Notes under the pieces: generated by a model | Database searches by the model: none | What the model was told of the DNA's origin: nothing | The model's input: the letters and a program-made list of their open reading frames with translations, nothing else | Part shown: positions 19,527 to 30,028 of the stretch, in pieces | Position numbering within the stretch: position 1 is the stretch's first letter | How the letters are laid out: every line of letters starts with the position of its first letter | Assembly: GCA_011947345.1 (NCBI GenBank) | Contig: JAAVTG010000109.1 | Location: forward strand, 31,330 to 95,329 | Reading direction: 5' to 3' | DNA length: 64,000 nucleotides | DNA from: Phytophthora quininea | Lineage: Eukaryota > Oomycota > Peronosporomycetes > Peronosporales > Peronosporaceae | Position numbers and translations under genes: made by a program

Positions 19527-20142
19527 GTGACAGGCAAGCAGATCTCCGTGAACTTCGAAGACAGGACGGCCGTGTGGGTCTACCAATTCTTCCGTGCGAA
19601 GAGTGGAGAGAAGACTACAAAGAAGCTTGCGTTTACATGGCACGGACTTATCGCATCGTGGGAAAGTGAACGATAATGCCTACCGAATCGTCATTCCGTC
19701 CCACCCGGATCGGATCGTAACCATTAACGTGAACCGTCTCAAACCGTACCGTGGCCGTTGGAGCCGACCGCTCCGTGACGAGGCTCCTCAGCTGGAAGTT
19801 GATGTGTCTCATGACGAAGGGCAACTGCAAGAGGAAGATCTTCCTGAAACCAGCTTTGCTGAGCGTCGTGTCATTGGCGGCGAGGAAGTGGTGGTGACCG
19901 GCGTTAGCGAGCCCGTAGTGGAAATTGTGAGACGGAAGTACAAGCGCGAGCTGCAGTACCTCGCTTTACTGGCCGACTACAGTACGATCTGGTTAGCTCG
20001 AAGTGAGCTGGATCCCATCGCACATTTGGTTAATGCCTTCGACGATAAGCGTTTGGCAGAAGCTGGAGCCCCAGAAATGAGAAGGAACGCTCGATTGACA
20101 GAGGCGAACGCCGATGTCGACGATTACGAGCTCCTCTTCTAG
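19527..20142 (+). CDS. Integrase C-terminal GPY module and chromodomain-like tail of element A
   Basis: Copy C shows this region as one clean frame (50013-50633): FEDGTAVWVYQFFRAKSGEK, then the GPY motif WHGPYRIVGKVNDNAYRI, RLKPYRGRW, and a tail with KYKRELQYLALLADYSTIWL followed by SELDPIAHLVNAFDDKR. That tail resembles the chromodomain of Gypsy chromoviruses, which steers integration to modified chromatin. In A two single bases are missing near 19646-19664 (CC to C and GGGG to GGG), breaking the frame inside the GPY motif. It ends at TAG 20140-20142. Confidence 0.75.
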
Positions 20143-20455
20143 GAGGTATGTGGGTGGAACGGACTGCGGGAGGTGAAATATAGACAGTGGTCTGTTGGAA
20201 AGCGTGCGTTGAACGGATTAGTGATGGTGGTTCGGCGACACTGAATTTGCGTTTGACTTTTTACTTTGAATTTTATTTGCGTGATGACTTCCCTCTTGAC
20301 CACGTGTGGCCAAGAACGGAAAGGAACTTTATGAAAACAACGCTCCTGTGAAGAAGAACGGAAAATGAATTGATTAAGCATGGAGCTTACGTGTCAAAAT
20401 TGAAACGGAGGGAACGCTGCATGTGGAACGGAATGAAGAGAAGCAACTCGGGGAC

Positions 20456-22131
20456 TTACTTCGACGACTTGGAACGCTTGGAGGATCGCTTGGGAGCGGG
20501 CTTGCTGTCTTCAGCGACGTCGTCGACCTCCTCCTCCTCTTCATTTTCATCATCGTCGTCGTTGGCTTCGTCTTCGCTGCTGCGTCTCTCGTCGTCTTCT
20601 TCCTCTTCATCGGACGGTTCACCATCCTTGGCTCCATCCTCGCTTGGGGCGACTTCCTTGGCCTCGGGAGCATTTTTGTGGGCAAGGCCTCCGCGACTTC
20701 GACTGAACGCTCAATGACGGTGGTTTTGGTCACTGCTGTGGTCTCCGGCTCCTCCTCTATGAGCTCGCCGTCGTGGAGCCCATCCGGGGCAGGGAGGTGA
20801 AGACGTGGGACTCGTCGTCCTCGTCGTCGGAATAGTCGACCCTGAGTCTTTGGTGGCGTGATACTCCTCCGCGACCGGGGATCGTAGCACTTGTCACGAA
20901 GCTGACCACCCAACTGTTCCGCCAGCAAACGGATGCGCTTGCTGCGCTTCAGGGCCTTCCACGCAGCCGGGTCCCCTCCCTTCTTCCAGTGAGGCTGATG
21001 ACTGCGCTTGGACTTGATGTCCCTGTAAACTCGCGCCAGGGCCTTGTCGGAAAGACGGCTACCTTGGGACTTGCGGCGAGGGTCCAGGGCGTCGGTAAGG
21101 GCCAGCATGGAAGGGATGACCTGGTAGCCGTCGTCATCGATCCGTTCCGGATCCAGGGCACAGTCAATGACTTGAGAGTAGGCGGCCTTGTCCTTCGTGA
21201 AGAGCTTGCCGAGACCAAGGATGGAGGGACCGTTGCTGCCCTGAGTGGTCTTCGCGTCCATGGAATTCTCCCCTGGCTGACCACCCATCCAGAACACTCG
21301 ATCATGGACTCCAGTGCGCTCGAACCTTCCCAGGAAAGCGTACCAGCCCCACGTCTCAATACAAACGCTGAGGAAGAGAGCACGGGCTCGGATATCGTTC
21401 ATCTTACGCTTTCGACGAGCACTGTAGGCGCTCTCGGCGCGTAACGGAGCATTGACCGCCCACTCCCAGAAGACCGGACGATAGATCATCCAGAAGCGAT
21501 AATGAGCGCGGTAGACGGCGGGATAGTCGGACGGAGCATACCAAAGGCGACGACCACTCCACGGATACGCCAGTTGGTACGGTTTCTTCTTCTGCTCCTT
21601 GGCCATGCTGAAGATGCCGTCCAGGTCGCCGAGAAGTTCCTTCGGGGCATCTGGGTCGATGAACGCTGCTGCCAACGCATTCGACAACCGTCCCGGCGAG
21701 GAGCAACTTGAAGGTGGCGACGTCTTGGCTTTCTTGGTGACCGGTGCAGCAGTGGACTGTGAACGTGGAGGACGCTTGGATCCAGTGGCTTTCGTGGCCG
21801 ACTTGGTGTTGACCTTCAGCTTGGCCTTACTTGTGGCCTTCTTGACGAATTCGAGTGCAAGTCGCTGGTTCTGAGGCGCTGGAGCGAGGATGACGAAGTC
21901 GAGCAGCGGACGCGGAGGTCGTCCGGCGACGATATCCTCGATGATGGCGCCGATGGCGTCCAAACCTGTGGAGCCGTCGTTGACGCCGAGAATGGGGCGG
22001 AGCTTGGTCCACAGCTCGGCTTGCGCCTCTGCAGGACTTTGCTGCTGCGTGCCGGCAGCGAGACTCGCCTGGAGTTCCGCGAGGAGCTCGGCGGGCGTCT
22101 TGGTGGGTAACGTAGAAGGCGACTTGGCCAT
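20456..22131 (-). CDS. Antisense accessory ORF of element A, unknown function
   Basis: This long gene lies on the strand opposite to gag-pol, between the integrase tail and the membrane-protein ORF. It starts at MAKSPSTLPTKTPAELLAEL (ATG 22131). A low-complexity Lys/Ser/Pro linker follows, then a compact aromatic-rich domain (YPWSGRRLWYAPSDYPAVYR, HYRFWMIYRPVFWEWAVNA, LFLSVCIETWGWYAFLGRF, VFWMGGQPG). The C-terminal part, DPAAWKALKRSKRIRLLAEQ, leads to an acidic block and a Lys/Arg/Ser tail that look nuclear. In A the frame is disturbed near 20797 and 20885 (C-runs of 4 against 5). The acidic tail, seen best in B and C, is in a shifted frame and ends at 20456. I do not recognise the family. 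Composition and conserved length suggest it is genuinely coding. Confidence 0.6.
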
Positions 22132-22428
22132 CTTGACGGTGAAGAACGGCTTCCGCTGGAGGTTTCTCTTGCGAAATGGCACTTTGGCAGTCTGTGCCGA
22201 GGTTACTGTGAAGAGGTACGGAATGATTGGAGCTGACTACGGAAGAAACCTGGCGTGTACTGCGAAAGGAACTCACCCATTGAAGTAGGAAATCCAGCCC
22301 CGAAGTGACGTGAACGGACCAATCTCACGCCTTGGGTAGGACGCTTTGATGTGAACGGACCATGCCGTTGGTGGAGGCGTACCGCGTCCTCATTTCCGAT
22401 TTGGCGGTGGACGGTGAACGGGAGACTC

Positions 22429-23418
22429 ATGTGGAGCGAGTGGGTGTACGCCGCGTGGAACTGGCTGGTTGCGGACAGCGTGCTGTGGTGGGACCGTCTA
22501 GCTTGGTCCACCATCTTCCTTTTGTTCTGGGTTATCATCGGACCGATCCGTGATGTGATGAAACGGTGCTTTTGGATAGCGTTCAATTGGTCAGCGGATG
22601 GTCTCTCGCTGGGGCAAGCGTGCGCTGAGCGATTCTTGGAGATCGTGAAGAGCCCAGCCGTGAACGACTTCGACGGCCGTGCATACGCATGGTCTCTCCT
22701 GGAAGCCGCCTTCCTGGCTCCTATCGAGGTACTAGACGAGCAACGCGAGTACTATGGCGAATTTGGTACCGCCTGCAGCCTGTGGTTTCTGTCTATGCAG
22801 TATTCTCTGTGCACATTCATGCCGAACACGTCTGAGCGTGGTTGGAACGGTGCATGCGGGGTTGCAGACCACTTCTGTATGGCGTGTGGTGCTGCGGCTC
22901 GACGACTATCCGACCTGTTCGTGTGGCTGGCTGTTACGGTCCAAGTCCTCGTAGGTCTGGCTGTGTTCCTTCCGTTAGCATGCTACTGCGGGTTGGAATA
23001 TGTCTGCTGTGGTTGGGGTGGGGTGGCCGTCGTGCTGCTAGGCCTCGCCGGGTTAGACTACTGGCTACTATCTACAAGTTGGTGCTGGACGTGTATAGTT
23101 GGCATAGTGGCGCTTGGCCTGTGTGAACACCTCAAGCGTGCCTACAACGAACTAGACAAGGTGCCCAAGGTTGGAGCAGCCGAAGTAGCTCGTCAAGGCC
23201 TGAGGACACTCAAGCAGCGTGAGTTCAATTGGCTCGCGAACGCAAGATCGCGAGGACGGTTGAGACAGCTCGGCAAAGGAACAGTGTGCAACCGACTACC
23301 GTTGACCTCGAGGGTGGCCGCCAGTATGAAGAGGAAGTTCGTCAGGACGGACTGCGTGGAATTCTCGCCAAGCTGCCGCGTCGTCCCGATGGTACCAGCA
23401 CAGAACTCAACACTTTAA
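22429..23418 (+). CDS. Membrane-protein ORF at the 3' end of element A, unknown function
   Basis: From ATG 22429 (MWSEWVYAAWNWLVADSV) this encodes 329 residues with hydrophobic segments near residues 25-40, 163-187, 197-214 and 216-232, several Trp/Cys residues, and a charged cytoplasm-like region after residue 233 (CEHLKRAYNELDKVPK). After KQREFNW the more natural continuation is in another frame (LARERKIARTVETARQRNS... through IIETEQKQAARRGRL). That frame runs through the polypurine tract into the LTR and stops at 23648. The ORF is intact in A and B and broken by two one-base deletions in C. An envelope-like or membrane-targeting role is possible by position, but nothing in the sequence proves it. 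Confidence 0.55.
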   Translation: MWSEWVYAAWNWLVADSVLWWDRLAWSTIFLLFWVIIGPIRDVMKRCFWIAFNWSADGLSLGQACAERFLEIVKSPAVNDFDGRAYAWSLLEAAFLAPIEVLDEQREYYGEFGTACSLWFLSMQYSLCTFMPNTSERGWNGACGVADHFCMACGAAARRLSDLFVWLAVTVQVLVGLAVFLPLACYCGLEYVCCGWGGVAVVLLGLAGLDYWLLSTSWCWTCIVGIVALGLCEHLKRAYNELDKVPKVGAAEVARQGLRTLKQREFNWLANARSRGRLRQLGKGTVCNRLPLTSRVAASMKRKFVRTDCVEFSPSCRVVPMVPAQNSTL

Positions 23419-23474
23419 TAGGCGATCACATTATCGAGACCGAGCAGAAGCAAGCGGCTCGTCGAGGACGCCTC

Positions 23475-23492
23475 GCGGTGGGTCGGGGAGGA
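23475..23492 (+). other. Polypurine tract of element A
   Basis: GCGGTGGGTCGGGGAGGA, rich in G/A, lies directly before the 3' LTR, where plus-strand DNA synthesis is primed. The same sequence precedes the other LTR starts at 28968, 45855 and 46662 in their own orientations. Confidence 0.65.
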
Positions 23493-24169
23493 TGTTCCGG
23501 GTCGGCGTGTACTGCGCGACCCTGGGACGGCAACCGCTCCGTTCCGCCTGTTGGCTCCGTTCCGCCCGTTGGCTACACTCTACGTGAGTCTGAGTACCGC
23601 GAGCGACAGGGCGAGGCAGTCATCCAAGAAGGAGTTTGGCGAGAGTAGGCCAAGCCGCGGGCGAGCGCGCCAGCTCGCCTCGCACCATCTTCGACTCAGG
23701 CCCAAGACGACCAAGTGGAGGGCAAGTCGGGGATGCGGAGGACGGGTGTCAGGCGTGGCGTGGCACGCTGAAGGCTCTAGGTGAGGAGGGCGGTCGATCC
23801 AAAGGACAGATGTCATGCTGGGGCGCGTGCTCGTGAAGAAGGACGGGTGGGCGCGTGGAGAAGCCAGCGCTGGCGGCCGCGCCGGACGGTGAAGCTAACA
23901 GAACTCGTTTTGCGTCGTAGGTCCCCAGCCTAGTGAGCAGCAAGAGTCAGCGACAGCAGCGAGAGCCGCTAAGACAACAAGTAGCGTTTGCGTTTACTTT
24001 CCGTCCCTCGTCTACCGTTCCGTTCTACACCAGCGCGCGGCCAAGGCTCTGCACACTCCGTTCCATACCAGAGGTACTCGATCCTGACTGTTAAGGTCTT
24101 CTGTCCCGGCCGGTGGTTGAGCCCTAGCCAAGCTCGCGGTGGCCCAACCGTCATCCCCACCACGGGACA
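23493..24169 (+). repeat. 3' LTR of element A (full length)
   Basis: 677 bases from TGTTCCGGG to CACGGGACA. It contains a tandem GGCGGAACGGAGCCAAC-type repeat near its start. It is followed at 24170 by GATGACTGCC, which is LTR sequence in the opposite direction, so the copy sits inside another LTR. Confidence 0.92.
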
Positions 24170-24744
24170 GATGACTGCCTCGCCCTGTCGCTCGCGGTAC
24201 TCAGACTCACGCAGAGTGTAGCCAACGGGCGGAACGGAGCCAACAGGCGGAACGGAGCGGTTGCCGTCCCAGGGTCGCGCAGTACACGCCGACCCGGAAC
24301 ATCCTCCCCGACCACCGCGAGGCGTCCTCGACGAGCCGCTTGCTTCTGCTCGGTCTCGATAATGTGATCGCCTATTAAAGTGTTGAGTTCTGTGCTGGTA
24401 CCATCGGGACGACGCGGCAGCTTGGCGAGAATTCCACGCAGTCCGTCCTGACGAACTTCCTCTTCATACTGGCGGCCACCCTCGAGGTCAACGGTAGTCG
24501 GTTGCACACTGTTCCTTTGCCGAGCTGTCTCAACCGTCCTCGCGATCTTGCGTTCGCGAGCCAATTGAACTCACGCTGCTTGAGTGTCCTCAGGCCTTGA
24601 CGAGCTACTTCGGCTGCTCCAACCTTGGGCACCTTGTCTAGTTCGTTGTAGGCACGCTTGAGGTGTTCACACAGGCCAAGCGCCACTATGCCAACTATAC
24701 ACGTCCAGCACCAGCTCGTAGATAGTAGCCAGTAGTCTAACCCG
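24170..24744 (-). mobile_element. Inverted 3'-end fragment of the same Gypsy element
   Basis: In minus orientation this holds the first 133 or so bases of an LTR, the polypurine tract and the last 430 bases of the internal region (end of the membrane-protein ORF). It stops at CCCG near 24744, where unrelated DNA begins. Its mirror copy is 45411-45986. Confidence 0.88.
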
Positions 24745-26231
24745 ACGGGGCCTGGTGTGGCGCTGCGAATTCAGGGAAAGTTGTCCGAGGCGTGTGTGGC
24801 CAGACGAAGTAGCAGCGTGGTGATCCCTGGGGGATAACTTCTTCCAGGCAGCGTACCGAGCCCGCGTCAGAGGGTGTCTTGACCGGTCGACTTGAACCTT
24901 GTAGTCTTGGGCACTAGACTACTCAACCAATAAAGTTATACACTACACAAACTCTCTTTGTCCTCTGTTCTTTGGGAGGCCCAGGACTCGGGCCTTAAAG
25001 TGTCTCTTTGTTTAACTCCTAGCCCAGACCCAAGGCTAGCACGCGCACCAGTCCCCGAGAGGACAGCAACCCACACCATATCGGCTTTTCAGCCCAGAAC
25101 ACTATGCAAGTCACTCTTAGGAAGCAAAGCTCCCCGAAATATAGTGCGCCACCTACCCCACCGGGGCCTGGCAGCACGTAGATATGGAGTAAGGCTACCA
25201 GCAGTCGAACGCCTCTTGCACCCGCCTCTTTGACCTTAGGATAACTTGGCGGACGTGGAGCCGCTTCCGCCGGGCCAATCTTCAGGCTTGCCACTTAGAA
25301 GGTAAAACGAACTCTGTTTGGTTAAAGATCTCATGCAAACTAAAGGTACTCCTGGCATGAATCCAGTGCGCATCCTCGTGCAGTTGCCAAATCAGGGGAT
25401 CGTGCTTGAACAGTCGGTTCCAAAGATACCATGGAAAATCCCCAGATTGACTGGGATTTCCCAGATTATGGGAGCTTGCCACCATCCTGAGACTTATGGG
25501 GCTCTATTCTGGGGGAACGCTGCAAGCGGCCGCCAGGAGCATGTTTCTCAGATTAACTCAGAATCTGTATGGTCCTTGACCGGCGGCGCTCGGTCCATGG
25601 CTTAGCTTGCTTCGCTTGGAGCCCGTTCACATCATTACTCCACAGCGCCCAATCCCCTGTCCCCTGCTGGACAGGCAGTGAGAGTTCTCTCCACGCTCTC
25701 GGATACTGTCGCGCAACTTGGTGCGCGTTACCATCCATCTACAATCCACCAGACTTTACGGGAACATCGTGTCAACCGCCCCTTGGTCGCCATGCATCAC
25801 AGAGGTAAGCACCGAGTTGATACATAGCCACCAACTGACAGTTCCAGACCTGACTGTCTGGGGCGAGTGCTCGACACCCGTCACAAGTCAGCGCACAAGG
25901 CTTCTCGCCATTTCGAAAAACTTCAATCCAAGACAACAACTCAAGTGTCCAAGACCATGGCATCAACTTCGGCCGCAGTGTCCGCATCCCAAGGGGTGCC
26001 ATCCTCCACTGCAGCCGGTTCTCCATCCGCTGCGTCAGCAAGCACTGCTAGCGCCAGCGCAACTCAGACTCCGGTGTCTGATTCCGGGCCGTCGGCTTCT
26101 AGGGCGCCAACTTCCCAAGCGACGCAGACTTCGCAAGCGTCGCAGATTCTTCGAGCGTCGCCGATGCTGCAGACTCCGGGCACGTTCCGGGCCTCGATCG
26201 CCATCATTCCAGCAGCGCGTCACACCTCAGC
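24745..26231. mobile_element. Mosaic of other retroelement sequence (left copy)
   Basis: The first 420 bases look like an LTR: they begin TGTGGCGC, contain AATAAA near 24930, and end near GCGCCACC at 25150, with GGGGCCTGG on both sides. The rest is non-coding except for the start of a Ser/Ala/Thr-rich Gag-like frame (MASTSAAVSASQGVPSSTAA, ATG 25957) that is cut off where START-region DNA begins at 26232. It matches no other part of the Gypsy element here. The identical mosaic appears inverted at 43924-45410. Confidence 0.55.
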
Positions 26232-26931
26232 GTCCCAGATAGCGCACCACCATGGCCGGCAGGTTGCCGCCGAGGTCCATGTGGGCGATCACGCTCATCT
26301 CGCACATGTCCGGGTTGGTCGGGTGGGGCACCACCACGTAGCCGCTGATGAGGATCGTGGCGCGCACGAAGCCCTTGCGCTCGGGCACGAACTCGACCGA
26401 GCGCGTGGCGATGAGCTTGCGGCCGTCGGGCAGCTCGCGGTACGTCGAGACGATCGAGAAGTCTCTGGCGGTGGTGAACATGACGGGCTTGGCGCTGACC
26501 TGGCGCACCTCGGAGAATGCGCTGAGCTTCTCCAGGGGCTTGACCTCGCGCGTCATGTCGTCGAACTTGGGCACCATGTTGCAGTCCATGAGGACGCGCG
26601 CGGCCTTGCCGGCGCTCACGTGCAGCGTGCCCGTGGTCTTCATGGTGTACCACTCGGAGCCCTGCACCTCGCCGTAGACGACCTGGATGCCCTTGTTGCA
26701 CGGGCCCTCGCGCCAGCCGTTGGGCAGCACGTCCAGCCCGTCGAAGCGCGTCAGCAGCTTGTGCATCGAGTCGTCCTCGAACTCCTGCAGGTGGCTGCGC
26801 ACGGCCGCGATAGGCGCCGGGATGGAGAAGCTCATGGCCTCGGACACGGGCGTCTCGGCGGCGTCGGGCGCGCTGTGCTTGGTCTGGGCGGCCACGCCGC
26901 GAGTGAGTTCCACGCTGCTTTCGAACACCAT
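26227..26931 (-). CDS. START-domain protein copy 2, C-terminally truncated
   Basis: The 234-residue product matches copy 1 from MVFESSVELTRG to VRYLG and then ends R-stop, because the gene joins the retroelement mosaic at about 26232. The lost 18 residues form the C-terminal helix that covers the START cavity, so lipid binding is doubtful. The promoter region with the initiator-like motif is retained (26986-26999). The identical protein sequence points to very recent duplication. Confidence 0.85.
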   Translation of the reverse strand: MVFESSVELTRGVAAQTKHSAPDAAETPVSEAMSFSIPAPIAAVRSHLQEFEDDSMHKLLTRFDGLDVLPNGWREGPCNKGIQVVYGEVQGSEWYTMKTTGTLHVSAGKAARVLMDCNMVPKFDDMTREVKPLEKLSAFSEVRQVSAKPVMFTTARDFSIVSTYRELPDGRKLIATRSVEFVPERKGFVRATILISGYVVVPHPTNPDMCEMSVIAHMDLGGNLPAMVVRYLGR

Positions 26932-28291
26932 GGTGTGTGGCGGTGGCGGTGGTGGTGGTGGTGATGGATGTGTCTGAGAGGAGGCAAGTTGGAGAATGAA
27001 GGAGCGAGACCCGCTGGCAGCCTGGGCTTTGCCTTGAGGCCAGCGGGCCGTTCTATATCGGCTATGGGACTGCGCTGCGATACGGCGCCAAGGGACGTAA
27101 TATTGCGATGCGAATCTGGGCGAGCCGAAACTGCGGCGGCGAGCGGTGGCGTTCATGCGAGCGCAGTGGGTGCTGAGGCGGTGCCGAGCACTGCTGTCAT
27201 GGCAAGTGTCAAGAGCGCGGGGCTGGCTGGCAGCGTGTGGCAAGACTTGTTTGTTTTTAATAGAAAAACGTGGCAACTGGTTTAACGAAAAAGAGGTGCA
27301 GTGCAGACATTCGACTTGTTCTCGCTCGCGGGGATGAAAGGCATGCGGAGCATTTTGCCAGACAACTGGCGCGCATGAGGCCGGCAAGGAGCTTCGTGCC
27401 CGGTGCCCTCTTTATCTTGCCACAGATGTATTTTTATCCCAGTCGTGTTGTATGATGGCTGGCCTGTGCAGATTACGTCGCATTCACCCCTCCTAATGCA
27501 TCACGCCAGAAATAAAGTATGCGATGGCTGGGTATGCATTCGAGGAGAGGTAATGCACGGCGGATTATGCAGCGACCTTTTAACCTAGGAATTAGCACTT
27601 GATAATTAACGGCCGATCAATCGCTTGCGGCCCAGTCCACCTCGCATGCCTGCTGTTCGGCGTTTGGACAGTCGTTGCGTGTCGCGCTGGGCCTCTACCC
27701 TACCCGGCTCCATCGTTACCGCGACTGGGTCGCAGACGTGGTGTGCAACCGCTGCTGTCAGTCGCGCAAGGGGAGGTGCGAGCAAAAGCCGACAAGAGAA
27801 TGAAAAATAGGGCGGCTGCTATTAATAAATACGGTTGGGCCCCTGGACCGATTTGTAGTTTGAAGAACATCGCCTGCGACAGCAGGACGAAGCATCCGAT
27901 CCGAGCAGGACAGCCATGGCAAACAGCAACACGCGATGATGGCCACGAGCTTTTCCGGCGGCAACCTTCTTTAACCTAGGAATTAGCGCGCGCAACCTAC
28001 ACTCTCTGTGGTGATGGCGCGAGCAGACGTTACCTAACACGGTGATTGTGCGCTCAAGATAGCCTGCTTCAACGTCAGCAGCAAGTCCGCGCGCGCACCA
28101 TGATGTGAATTTGCAAGAAGACTGCTGCTAACAGACATCTCCACGACGGTCCTGCCGTTCTTGCGGGGCCACTGCGAGCGCGACGAAGAGCACGACCATA
28201 TCTGAGACGCTTTCTATCGCCATGCCCATCCCCCTTTATGTCGCTATGATGATGCACACAGATTGCGCGCAGATCGAAGAGTTGCACCTGC
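26232..28291. repeat. START-region segment S2 (copy 2 of 3)
   Basis: Same direction as S1 (8512-10569). It ends at the same base of the LTR boundary (TGCACCTGC before TGTCCCGG). It shares all noted variants with the inverted copy S3 and differs from S1 at several sites. Confidence 0.9.
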
Positions 28292-28968
28292 TGTCCCGGG
28301 GTGGGGATGACGGTTGAGCCGCCGCGAGCTTGGCTAGGCCTCAACCACCGGCCGGGACAGAAGACCTTGACAGTCAGGATCGAGTACCTCTGGTGTGGGA
28401 CGGAGTGTGCAGCGCCTTGGCCTCGCGCTGATGTAGAACGGAACGGTAGACGAGGGACGGAAAGTAAACGCAAACGCTACTTGTTGTCTTAGCGGCTCTC
28501 GCTGCTGTCGCTGACTCTTGCTGCTCACTAGGCTGGGGACCTACGACGCAAAACGAGTTCTGTTAGCTTCACCGTCCGGCGCGGCCGCCAGCGCTGGCTT
28601 CTCCACGCGCCCACCCGTCCTTCATCACGAGCACGCGCCCCAGCATGACATCTGTCCTTTGGATCGACCGCCCTCCTCACCTAGAGCCTTCAGCGTGCCA
28701 CGCCACGCCTGACACCCGTCCTCCGCATCCCCGACTTGCCCTCCACTTGGTCGTCTTGGGCCTGAGTCGAAGATGGTGCGAGGCGAGCTGGCGCGCTCGC
28801 CCGCGGCTTGGCCTACTCTCGCCAAACTCCTTCTTGGATGACTGCCTCGCCCTGTCGCTCGCGGTACTCAGACTCACGTAGAGTGTAGCCAACGGGCGGA
28901 ACGGAGCCAACAGGCGGAACGGAGCGGTTGCCGTCCCAGGGTCGCGCAGTACACGCCGACCCGGAACA
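28292..28968 (-). repeat. 3' LTR of element B (full length)
   Basis: 677 bases in minus orientation. The left boundary is START-region DNA (TGCACCTGC). The right boundary is the polypurine tract of B from 28969. Confidence 0.92.
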
Positions 28969-29041
28969 TCCTCCCGACCCACCGCGAGGCGTCCTCGACG
29001 AGCCGCTTGCTTCTGCTCGGTCTCGATAATGTGATCGCCTA

Positions 29042-30028
29042 TTAAAGTGTTGAGTTCTGTGCTGGTACCATCGGGACGACGCGGCAGCTTGGCGAGAATT
29101 CCACGCAGTCCGTCCTGACGAACTTCCTCTTCATACTGGCGGCCACCCTCGAGGTCAACGGTAGTCGGTTGCACACTGTTCCTTTGCCGAGCTGTCTCAA
29201 CCGTCCTCGCGATCTTGCGTTCGCGAGCCAATTGAACTCACGCTGCTTGAGTGTCCTCAGGCCTTGACGAGCTACTTCGGCTGCTCCAACCTTGGGCACC
29301 TTGTCTAGTTCGTTGTAGGCACGCTTGAGGTGTTCACACAGGCCAAGCGCCACTATGCCAACTATACACGTCCAGCACCAACTTGTAGATAGTAGCCAGT
29401 AGTCTAACCCGGCGAGGCCTAGCAGCACGACGGCCACCCCACCCCAACCACAGCAGACATATTCCAACCCGCAGTAGCATGCTAACGGAAGGAACACAGC
29501 CAGACCTACGAGGACTTGGACCGTAACAGCCAGCCACACGAACAGGTCGGATAGTCGTCGAGCCGCAGCACCACACATACAGAAGTGGTCTGCAACCCCG
29601 CATGCACCGTTCCAACCACGCTCAGACGTGTTCGGCATGAATGTGCACAGAGAATACTGCATAGACAGAAACCACAGGCTGCAGGCGGTACCAAATTCGC
29701 CATAGTACTCGCGTTGCTCGTCTAGTACCTCGATAGGAGCCAGGAAGGCGGCTTCCAGGAGAGACCATGCGTATGCACGGCCGTCGAAGTCGTTCACGGC
29801 TGGGCTCTTCACGATCTCCAAGAATCGCTCAGCGCACGCTTGCCCCAGCGAGAGACCATCCGCTGACCAATTGAACGCTATCCAAAAGCACCGTTTCATC
29901 ACATCACGGATCGGTCCGATGATAACCCAGAACAAAAGGAAGATGGTGGACCAAGCTAGACGGTCCCACCACAGCACGCTGTCCGCAACCAGCCAGTTCC
30001 ACGCGGCGTACACCCACTCGCTCCACAT
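29042..30028 (-). CDS. Membrane-protein ORF of element B
   Basis: An intact counterpart of the ORF at 22429-23418, one residue shorter (CMCGAAA instead of CMACGAAA) through a three-base deletion, the kind of in-frame difference expected in a real coding sequence. Confidence 0.55.
   Translation of the reverse strand: MWSEWVYAAWNWLVADSVLWWDRLAWSTIFLLFWVIIGPIRDVMKRCFWIAFNWSADGLSLGQACAERFLEIVKSPAVNDFDGRAYAWSLLEAAFLAPIEVLDEQREYYGEFGTACSLWFLSMQYSLCTFMPNTSERGWNGACGVADHFCMCGAAARRLSDLFVWLAVTVQVLVGLAVFLPLACYCGLEYVCCGWGGVAVVLLGLAGLDYWLLSTSWCWTCIVGIVALGLCEHLKRAYNELDKVPKVGAAEVARQGLRTLKQREFNWLANARSRGRLRQLGKGTVCNRLPLTSRVAASMKRKFVRTDCVEFSPSCRVVPMVPAQNSTL

Larger units (their letters stand above)
11247..24169 (+). 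mobile_element. Gypsy (chromovirus-like) LTR retroelement, copy A
   Basis: The order is 5' LTR (truncated), primer-binding site, gag with three zinc knuckles, linker ORF, protease-RT-RNase H-integrase, GPY/chromodomain-like tail, an antisense ORF, a membrane-protein ORF, polypurine tract and 3' LTR. RT before integrase places it in Ty3/Gypsy. At about 13 kb with a full LTR it is much longer than the usual 5-7 kb, because of the two extra 3' genes and long gag-linker. Copy A has a nonsense codon in gag at 13842. No target-site duplication flanks the whole copy. Confidence 0.92.
11247..28968. repeat. Left arm of a 17.7 kb inverted repeat
   Basis: The segment from 11247 to 28968 (truncated 5' LTR, element A, inverted 3'-end fragment, mosaic, START copy 2, LTR) recurs in reverse complement as 41197-58737 in the same order of parts. 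The copies differ mainly by scattered single-base indels, a few substitutions and a deletion of about 180 bases in the 5' LTR of element C. Confidence 0.9.
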
